Shown: positions 55,978 through 64,000 of the stretch, one piece after another
How the letters are laid out: every line of letters starts with the position of its first letter
How positions within the stretch are numbered: position 1 is the stretch's first letter
Source of the DNA: Flaveria trinervia
Taxonomy: Eukaryota; Streptophyta; Magnoliopsida; Asterales; Asteraceae
Length of the DNA: 64,000 bases
Direction of reading: 5' to 3'
Assembly (NCBI GenBank): GCA_025506515.1
Contig: CM046458.1
Coordinates: forward strand, 42,854,731-42,918,730
The notes under the pieces: generated by a model
Database searches by the model: none
The model's input: only the letters and a program-made list of their open reading frames with translations
What the model was told of the DNA's origin: nothing
Program-made: the position numbers and the translations under genes

Positions 55978-58085
55978 TGTGAGGCCCCATTCCCGGGACG
56001 CTCACAGCTGGTCAATCATCGCACATAAAACATATATTTACATTAACTTTAAGAAAACATTGCTGCGGAAACATTTAAACAACCATTTCATTAAAAACAC
56101 TTTTGCAAAATAATACAACGGTCATTACAGAATATCGTTTGTTTGCATTAAAATGCAAAAACCTTATCGTATCATAAAATGGATACCATCCAAAATGAGC
56201 CAAGTAGCCGCCCCGTGCCATCCTCAGCAACATTTACTTGCCAACTGAAAAATGCATAAAAAGGCAATGTTGTTGAGTGAGTTCTAGTTTTATAAAAATT
56301 CATATTACCTTTCATTCATTAAGCCATTTTTTTAATATTGCACGTGATCACACATCATACGTACATCAAGGTAATAATTATTAGCTTCATCATCGTTCGT
56401 TTCGCACATTTCACATGTTTCACACATTTCATACTTATCGCACTTTTCGTACATTTATTATCATTCACTTCTATGTAGGTCCTGTCATATGCTTAACCCT
56501 CCACTTGAGCACAAAGCTATATCATCTAGGGTTAAGCGACGAGGACCCCATATCACACCTATAGAGTAGTCACATAGACTACCTCCCCCCTATGTGTATG
56601 AACCTTATGGGTTAGCCAAAATCCCACGCTACATAACACACAGTAATTACCAAATCACACATATTGGAGCAGTCACCAAGACTAACTCCTACTATGTGTA
56701 TAAACCCTTATGAGTTAGCCAAAATCGCATGCTGTAAACAGACAGTTGAGCTAACAACTCTCACTGAGTTATGAACCTCCCTTCATTTGCTTGCAAGACT
56801 TGTCATTCGTTCATTCATTATGTTCCACTTTCATTATCTTAAATCTTTCACTTCGTTAAGATAATACTTTATGTTCATTATCATAATCACACCAAGTAAA
56901 GTCACCTCATAATATGTAGTAAGGAACATAAGAAAACATATCATACATAATCATCATCAGTCACACATCATCATCATGCATAGGCATCAATCATACATCA
57001 TCATCATAAACCTCATGCATCATATATTCACACACATATACATATGCACCATAGGCATAAGTCATCATAGAACATAATCGACCCTTCGCGGGACAACAGG
57101 AGTTCGGGGGCTGCAGCCCCTGACAGCGGGGTCCTAGGGGCAGCAGCCCCTAGTGGGGTCCAAGGGGCAATGCCCCTGGTTGGGGTCACGCTAGTTCAAA
57201 CTAGTTCAAAACCTTTAAAACCTTTAAATAGGGGATCTAGAACTCACCTCGACTTGATGAGTAGCTTCTCAATCAAGCTTTCAAAGCAAGGGTTGCACTA
57301 CGCACCCTGCAGATAAGTTAACACTCAAAGTAGTTAATATCTGCCTAATTTCGCTGCCAATTTCACTGCAAGATTAGTAATATCGCTGCAAGTTTTACCA
57401 GCAGTTTCACTGGCATCTTCGCTGGCAATTTCGCCCAACTTTCGTTGGATAACCTTGTCTAGGAAACAACCTACGAAACTATAGTTTCGTAGGAAGACCC
57501 GTAGTTTCGCTAGTCGAATACGTAATTTCGTTGGATGAACACCCAGTTTCGCAAAACGGGCTAAAAATTACGAACCACCACATTTTTGACCCAAAACTTT
57601 AATCTTTTACACCCAAAACCTTGGTTTATCATCCATGAAGCTATATCTAAACTTTTTGCATGTTTTCTTACACAAAAAGATGAGTTTTGGCGAATTTTTA
57701 CCACTTTCAAAAACCCAAGCCCTAGAATCCGGGTTTACATCAAAATAAAAGATTAAATGATGTTTCTTACGTGGATTCTTGGTGTTTTCTTGTTGTTTGG
57801 ATGCCCACGAACACCAATCTTCAATCCCATGGTCAACCGAGCCTTAAATATTCAATTCTCTCCACTTTCTCTCTCTAGAATTTGTGGTGTTGAGTTGCAA
57901 ATGAGAGTTGCTTAAGCTAATCCGTTTATATGTGCCGGGCGTTCTCGGGACCATTAACTCTCTACACACGTAACCCGAAAAGTTAAACTTAGTCTATAAC
58001 CCAAGTTCATCTTATTTAAATTAAATAATCTCGTCAAAGCCCATTATTATTATTTGGCTCGCTTAGTCTTTATTTCAGGCGTTAT
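55978..58085 (-). repeat. 5' LTR of gypsy-3 (about 2.1 kb)
   Basis: On the minus strand it starts near 58085 (outer end GCGTTAT(A) on the plus strand) and ends CGGGAATGGGGCCTCACA. Donor-like GT at 57770-57769 and 57247-57246. It holds the undisturbed site TTTGCTTGCAAGACTTG (near 56790) that gypsy-2 hit in the other LTR, a GC-rich hairpin block (57095-57190) and a TTTCGCTGGCA array (57340-57560). Confidence 0.85.
57340..57560 (-). repeat. TTCGCTGGCA array in gypsy-3 5' LTR
   Basis: About five to six decayed units (TTCACTGGCATCTTCGCTGG and relatives) in the same slot as the 3' LTR array. Confidence 0.7.
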
Positions 58086-59192
58086 AATTAACATCAATCT
58101 CATCAATCAACAACATCTCAAAGATCCTTCAGACTACCTCAGCTAACTAACTCATCCCCACCAGCCCTATGCTCACCAACAAGGCCTAGTAACTCAAAAG
58201 AAACTAGGCTGATAATTTTACAAAATGAGGAATATGACTAGAGCATGTATGAGAAGGAGGTATTAGAAGAGAATCAAGCCTTAATGGCCAACATAGATAA
58301 CAAAGTCCCACCTACGGCCAGAGAGGTAAGATATAGATTGTGTTCATCATCATGTGTTGAGGAAGTAGAAAGATATAGAGTCCATGCTCAAAAATTACCA
58401 AATAAGGTTAAGGAAGCAACAATTTTAAATGAATCTCATGTAAGAGAACATAAATTATATTAAAACAAAATCAACTCTTTGCTAATAGATTTAGATAAAC
58501 TTGTTTCTGAAAACTATAATTTAAAAGCCTAAGTTAAGCATCTTACCACTTTCTTAACAAATCCATGTCTGATCATGCATCAACTGAAGTGAAACTTTAG
58601 AAGTTTTAACTGTCATCTCAGCAGTATGAGAAATTGTTAAATTCTCATATTGAATCAAAGAACATGTATGGGTTGGGATATAATGTTGTTGCACCCCCTC
58701 TGAATGATAATTACACACCTTTACCTAAAACAATGACAAACAGATTGTCAAATCATTTTGTGCCTTACACCAATTTTGAAACAAACTTAATCAAGTAGTA
58801 AATGAAAATAATGCTAAGGTGAGTGAAACTAAGTCTTCTGAATCAGAACAAGTCCAACAAAATGACTTAGAATTTGACTATGATGAATGTGATGATTCGG
58901 ATGATTCTAATGAACTTGTTGAGAAAAGTGTGGATGAAATGACTACTAGTAAAAATGTCACATTTGAACCAATCATTCCCAAAGTTCTTGAAGAAACCAA
59001 GCTTCCATATCCTCCTAAACAAAGAACATGTTGAAAACAATCTATAAGAGGATAGCTCAGCTGAATAAAGGGATTCATGAAGTTAACAAACAATAAAATT
59101 TATCAAATAAAGATGGTGTGCAGTACACATAAACGGAAGAAATTAAAATTTCTTCTGCAGAAGGAAAGAAGAAAATCGTTGGTCAATATTCC

Positions 59193-59429
59193 GTTGAAGA
59201 TCTCTAGGAGAAAAAGAAAAATGATGGTCATTCTACTTCTGTTGAAGATCTCTGGAAGAAAAAGAAAAATGACGATCATTCTACTTTATTTGAAGATCTC
59301 TTGAAGAAAAAGGAACATGTTGATCATTCTACTTCCGTTGTAGAAGTCCGGAAGAAGAAAATTCATGACCAATGTCCATTTGTAGATGATCTCCTGAACA
59401 AGAAATCTACTAAATCAGTAAATGATCAG
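59193..59429 (+). repeat. 48-bp coding tandem repeat in copia C gag
   Basis: Three units of exactly 48 bp (59193, 59241, 59289) plus two decayed units (59337, 59382). Translated unit: VEDLWKKKKNDDHSTS, with one stop in the first. Confidence 0.85.
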
Positions 59430-59636
59430 TGAAAGCAAAATGCATCATTCATCAAGAAAGTCAATCAACAAAATACTATGAATCCTAAGCAACAATAGTC
59501 GGTTGTTGCCAAACAAGAACCCTTTGATATCATGTCAGGGAATGGAAAGGATTCATCAGCTGCCAAGTTTGAAAGTAAATTGACAAAACATAAAAAGAAG
59601 AAGAACTCAACTGCTAATGAAAATGACAAAGAAGAA

Positions 59637-59820
59637 ATGTACTGGAAATGTTGTGATATGAAAATTCACATCACTGAACATTGTTACTTCAGCAGCTATT
59701 GCTCCATTTGTAATATGAACAATAATATGACCTCTTATTTTTATTTCAGCAAACATTGTGCAATTTGCAACAAAAATAACCATTACACTCAGGAAAGTTA
59801 TTTCAAAAAAATAACAAACC
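59637..59820 (+). repeat. Triplicated knuckle-like motif in copia C gag
   Basis: WKCCDMKIHITEHCYF, YCSICNMNNNMTSYFYF and HCAICNKNNHYTQESYF follow each other; units 1 and 3 keep C-x2-C-x4/5-H, unit 2 has lost His. D and A have a single knuckle at this place. Confidence 0.65.
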
Positions 59821-59897
59821 AAAGAGCACAAAAAAGCAACAATATGATAAGAATGAATCAGACTCTTAATTAAGTGATAATCCAGAATATTCAAGAC

Positions 59898-61046
59898 TGT
59901 TGGACCAAAAGAACCAATGAGCCGGATCAGAAAAAACTTTAACTCCCACAGACGTCACAACAACTGCTGAAGACACAAGTGCTGAAGACAAAGTCTGAAG
60001 ACACAAAGTCTGAAGACACAAGTGCTGAAGACAAAGTCTGAAGACAAGTGCTGAAGACAAAGTCTGAAGATATAAGTGCTGAAGACAAAGTCTGAAGACA
60101 AGTGCCGAAGACAAAGTCTGAAGACACAAGTGTTGAAGACACAAGTGCTGAAGACAATGTCTGAAGACACAAGTGCTGAAGACAGTCTGAAGACACAAGT
60201 GCTGAAGACAAAGTCTGAAGACAAGTGCTGAAGACAAAGTCTCAAGACACAAGTGCTGAAGACAAAGTCTGAAGACAAAAGAGCTGAAGATAGTCTGAAG
60301 ACATAAGTGCTGAAGACAAAGTCTGAAGACAAGTGCTGAAGACAGTCTAAAGACACAAGTGCTGAAGACAAAGTCTGAAGACACAAGAGCTGAAGATAGT
60401 GTGAAGACATAAGTGCTGAAGACAAAGTCTGAAGACAAGTGCTGAAGACAGTCTAAAGACACAAGTGCTGAAGACAAAGTCTGAAGACAAGTGCTGAAGA
60501 CAGTCTGAAGACACAAGAGTTGAAGACAGTCTGAAGACAAGTTCTGAAGACAAGTACTGAAGACCAAGTATCAGATGTTGTCACAACAGCTGAAGAGGTC
60601 TTCCTCAGTAGTTGTGACGGTTTTCTTTCAGTAGTTTTATATTTTCCCTTTTCAATAGTTTTGTTTTCAGTAATTTAGCATTAGTAGTTTTATATTTTGT
60701 GCTTAGCACTCTCTGATATGTTCTCAGTAGTTGTGAACATTTCAGTAGTTTGTTAAGTATTAGTTATTTTTGTAATAAATCTGCCAGATGTCACTATCCC
60801 GTGATATCAGTAGTGATTGCACTCTATATAAGGAGTGACAACCTAATTGTAATCGGTGAATGATTGAGCATAAACATTTGATATAATTGAAACATTCCTT
60901 TTCACAGAAATATATTCTCTCGTTACAACCGTATTTGTTCTTAATGCATACGAATATCAAATTCTTGCTATAATTTGTCTAATTCTTGATCTTATTCCGC
61001 TGCGTTACACTCTAATCCATCAAACTTGAGATCACTGATCCTGTCA
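59898..61046 (+). repeat. 5' LTR of copia G (1149 bp)
   Basis: TGTTGGACCAAAAGAACC...CTGATCCTGTCA. Longer than A (906) and F (868) because of the minisatellite at 59955-60560. TATATAAGG at 60825-60833. Confidence 0.9.
59955..60560 (+). repeat. Expanded CTGAAGACAA minisatellite in copia G LTR
   Basis: About 20 alternating units of AGTGCTGAAGACA and AAGTCTGAAGACA with variants, in higher-order blocks of 26-60 bp. The opposite strand is open in several frames only because the unit lacks stops. Confidence 0.92.
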
Positions 61047-61276
61047 AATGGTATCAGAGCAGGTTAATCATTGATCGATCTAATAATTGATCATGAAACT
61101 ACTATCCAAGATCCAAGTTTGATTGAATTAGTATTTTTGCAAGAAACGATTATAGAGATTGAATTTTCTGTGTTTTTGGCCATTCATTCTGAGATTTATT
61201 CTTGGTTTTCACTGAGTCTGTTGTGGTCTGTGTAAAATCTTTTAAAAGCTTGAATTAAATTGTATTTGGACCTAAA
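61047..61276 (+). other. copia G primer binding site and leader
   Basis: TGGTATCAGAGC at 61049-61060; non-coding leader to the gag ATG at 61277. Confidence 0.85.
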
Positions 61277-63052
61277 ATGACTACTCCTTCCAATGATCCT
61301 CACAATACTGGTTCCTCAACCAAGCCTCCAATGCTAGTTAGGAGTGAGTATAACATATGGCAACGACGAATGCTTCATCACCTGTCTGTTAACAGCTCAG
61401 GTTGTTGGACATCAGTAGTACATGGTCCACACAAGCCTATGGTGAATAACCCAGAAACCAATCAAATGGTTCCGAAAAGGAGGGAGCAATACTCAGATGA
61501 GGATAAGAAATTGTTTGAGATTGATGCAAAAGCCCATGGAAATCTAGCCATGGCACTGCCCAATGAAATCTATTCTGGGCTGATGCATTATGAAACTGCC
61601 CATGACCTCTGGAATGCCTTGAAAGAACAATTTGGAGGAACAAATGAGGTCTTGGCAAATAATAGAGAAATCCTTGCCCAACAATATGAGACATTCTCTC
61701 ATAGGAAGGGTGAGACACTGACTCAACAGTTTGAGCGGTCTCTTGTTTGATCTCTGAATTAAAAATGGTCAAACATGAGTACACCAATAGCCAGATGAAT
61801 AACAGATTTCTCAGATCACTACCTGAGAGATGGGACACATATACTATTGTCCTACGCTGCAGTGCAAATTTGGACAAACTATCTCTCACCCAACTCCATG
61901 GGAAATTGCTCACATTTGAGAGAGAGATAGAACAGAAATGAAAATTGTCATCATCTGGAAAGCTCACTGACGACTTTGTACCAGGAAACACTGCCTTGGT
62001 AAGTCATGAGTTAGAGTATGCAGGATCAGAATGCCACTATGATGAGCATATTGATTTCACCTCAAACAATTCTAATCATGCCTTTGTGAGTGTTGATTGT
62101 CATTCTGGTAATAATAGTGACAATCTATGCTTTATCATGGATGATTTGAAGGGCATTGTTGATGATGATTTAGAAGAGATGGATATTTTGAGCCAAACGG
62201 CCTTGATCAATATCATATCTTAGAAATTCTACAAGAGAACTGGAAGGAAATTTCCTGGACTCTCTGACAAAACTAAAGTCGGTTTTGACAAAAGCAAGTT
62301 GAAGTGTCACAAATGCGACAGGCTTGGACACTTTGCAAGAGAGTGTAGATCAACTGGATCTAACACCTCTGCACCCTTTTTGACTTTTCCAAATAACAAT
62401 TCACAATCTAAAGGGCAACATTCTGCTGGTTCTAGTCATTCATCACACCCTCAATCTCCTGCATATTTTGTTCCTCAGGGTCAAATGCCATATCCTTATC
62501 CCCGCTATATATGCCACAGTCAAATCAACTTCAAGTTCCTATAGTACCACAACCTCATGCACTACCAGAACCTCAACCATCTCCATCTCAATCACAACCT
62601 CATCACAGCTTCTTCACACCTGGAGTCGTTGACTGGAGTAGCTTACCTGATAACTTGTCTGGTCACACTAAGCAATACTATGCTGGTGCTAGTCAGTCAA
62701 CATGGTGGTGAACACCCTTTTGGAAATCTTGCTCTGATGGCCCTGGTGTCTACTGAGGGTTCCTGCTCAAATGCATCACCTTCATAGGTAACTCAGGTAT
62801 CTTTAGAGGCTAAGCCAAGTTATGTTCTGAATCATGCATAGCTACCTTTGTCTCTATTAGAGAGGCAAATGTAGCATTAATAAATCAAAAACTTGAGTTT
62901 GAGAAAACCATTTCCAAAAGAAAAGCTGAGTATGAGTCTGCTCTTAACAGTAAAAGTGATGAGATTTATAAGCTTAAATGCCAATTAAATGATGAAAAGG
63001 CCAAGATAGAGGTTATTCTAGAAGACCATAGGGGTCTCAAAGAAAAACTTGC
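61277..63052 (+). pseudogene. copia G gag, broken and interrupted
   Basis: ATG at 61277 (MTTPSNDPHNTGSS), the same start as A. UBN2 capsid region (YETAHDLWNALKEQFGG near 61590), frame change near 61740, stop at 61939, an acidic stretch, stop at 62221, the knuckle CHKCDRLGHFAREC (62305-62346), a Gln/Pro/Ser-rich segment and a coiled coil (EYESALNSKSDEIYKLKCQL near 62926). It ends at KEKLA where copia F begins at 63053. In A the corresponding sequence continues toward a second knuckle. Confidence 0.87.
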
Positions 63053-64000
63053 TGTTGGACCAAAAGAACCAATGAGCCAAGATCAGAAAACCTCTAAGTC
63101 CCACATGATATCACAACAAGTGCTGAAGGCTTCATTAGCAGTCGACAAGTGCTGAAGACTTCAACAGCTGAAGATCAAGTACTGAAGACTTCAACAGCGA
63201 CTAAAGTGCTGAAGCTCAACAGCTGAAGAACACAAGTGCTGAAGCTGAAGACCAAAGTACTGAAGGTCAATAGCTAAAGGGTCCACAAGTGCTGAAGATC
63301 AACAACTGATGTACAAAGTCTGAAGACAAAGACTGAAGACATCAGCTGATGACATCTACTGAAGTCATCAGCTGATGAAACGTCTGAAGTTCAAGTCTGA
63401 AGACCAAGTGCTGAAGTTTCAGTAGTTTGTCACAACAGCTGAAGAGTACTTCTTCAGTGGTTGTGTTTATCAGTAGTTTTATGTTTTTACTTTCAGTAGT
63501 TTTGTAAAACGACTGAAGAGCTTGTTCTTTAGTGGTTGTAGTTTCAGTAGTTTCTTATCAGTAGTTTTGTAATAAGTAAACACTTAGCTTCTTGTAAGAA
63601 GATGTCAGCTGTTAGACATCTTCAGTAGTTTTAGTGTTTTAGTAGTTTGTTAAATAACGGTTAGATGTCACTATCAAGTGACATCAGCCTACGTCATTTT
63701 TCCTTATATAAGGAAGAATGACCTAAATTGTAATTTTGCGAAAGCCATGCCAAAGCGTGTGATTGAATGAAATATTCCTTTTGCAGAAACTTTCTCTCTC
63801 TATAACTAATTCTATTCATTGCTATATCTTTGGTATTCTTGCTCGAATTGTGCTAGTTGGTACTCTATTCCGCTGCTGAAATCATTCGAATCGATCAAAC
63901 TAGATGCTGAGATCCTATCAAATGGTATCAGATCAGGTTAATCAATGATCGATCTAACAATTGATCAGTGAAACTGCTCATTTGCTCTAAGTTTGATCGA
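63053..64000 (+). mobile_element. Copia F (same family as A and G), 5' end only
   Basis: LTR 63053-63920 (868 bp), a primer binding site with one change (TGGTATCAGATC, 63923-63934) and leader to the window edge. No polypurine tract precedes it and gag is cut in mid-frame, so this is a nested insertion rather than the 3' LTR of G. Promoter: hairpin GTCACTATCAAGTGAC (63667-63682) and TATATAAGG (63705-63713). Confidence 0.82.

Larger units (their letters stand above)
43978..58085 (-). mobile_element. Ty3/gypsy element 3 (minus), host of gypsy-2, inserted in copia C
   Basis: Minus-strand element: 5' LTR 58085-55978, primer binding site, gag and part of protease, then a deletion joint into the 3' LTR (54154-53030, continuing 44788-43978 beyond gypsy-2). 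Flanks read CATTA (43973-43977) and AATTA (58086-58090), a near-match target duplication. Most of pol is lost. Confidence 0.82.
58086..59897 (+). pseudogene. copia C gag, continuation after gypsy-3
   Basis: Resumes with a Gln/His/Pro-rich stretch, then VLEENQALMANIDNKV and RLCSSSCVEEVERYR, matching NQALMADHDEAK and LCTPECIAKVNRYR in the D gag. A coiled-coil region, GLGYNVVAPP, an acidic patch, a 16-residue tandem repeat (59193-59429) and three knuckle-like units (59637-59820) follow. Stops at 58238, 58461, 59032, 59429 and others break it. Copia G interrupts it at 59898. Confidence 0.75.
59898..63052 (+). mobile_element. Copia G (same family as A), cut by copia F
   Basis: LTR 59898-61046, primer binding site 61049-61060, leader and gag to 63052, where a second LTR of the same family begins in mid-coding sequence. 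Inserted in copia C at 59897. Confidence 0.85.

Noticed and set aside
59866..60567. Long antisense open frame rich in Cys, Leu and Ser
   Set aside because: It is made wholly of the LTR minisatellite, several frames are open, and no conserved protein features exist.

Overview
The window is plant nuclear DNA made almost entirely of nested LTR retrotransposons. Signs are Ty1/copia and Ty3/gypsy gag-pol remains on both strands, primer binding sites reading TGGTATCAGAGC (complement of plant initiator Met-tRNA), A+T-rich spacers and decayed reading frames. I see no intact host gene, rRNA or CRISPR. Copia pol types look SIRE-like (Sirevirus); gypsy pol looks like the chromovirus Tekay/Del lineage. 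A eudicot is likely; the third ORF of the copia elements resembles predicted proteins I recall from daisy-family genomes, but that is weak memory evidence.

Layout, left to right. (1) 1-3714: 5' part of a minus-strand SIRE-like element (A), inserted in a gypsy LTR. (2) 3715-12858: gypsy-1 (plus; RT/RNase H deleted), whose 3' LTR is followed by a second leader that meets an inverted leader and minus-strand LTR head to head at 10490-10497. (3) 12859-16842: A+T-rich DNA with a tRNA-like SINE head and LTR remnants of another family. (4) 16843-29826: complete 12,984-bp SIRE-like element E with equal 734-bp LTRs and a perfect 5-bp target duplication (AATGA). (5) 29827-30598: rest of the LTR remnant into which E inserted. 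(6) 30656-42313: SIRE-like element D, 5' LTR truncated. (7) 42314-59897: an old copia element C, split at 43977/58086 by minus-strand gypsy-3, which is itself split by plus-strand gypsy-2 (44789-53029). (8) 59898-63052: LTR and gag of copia G (same family as A), inserted in C and cut at 63053 by copia F, again the same family, which runs off the window.

What stands out. E and D each carry a third ORF after pol sharing an N-terminal domain, a coiled coil and two copies of a W-x-Y module. In E, the palindromic repeat array that sits just upstream of the LTR TATA box recurs upstream of the third ORF, again followed by a TATA-like box and a second array before the ATG, as if the promoter and leader had been copied. 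D shows a comparable use of its own palindrome (TTCCGAAG). The gypsy LTRs carry a different minisatellite at one fixed slot, downstream of conserved splice-donor-like sites that would put the minisatellite and the primer binding site inside an intron ending just before gag. A covarying four-hairpin array lies in the E spacer.

Limits: all boundaries, counts and homologies were read by eye; lineage names and third-ORF relationships are inferences from motifs.
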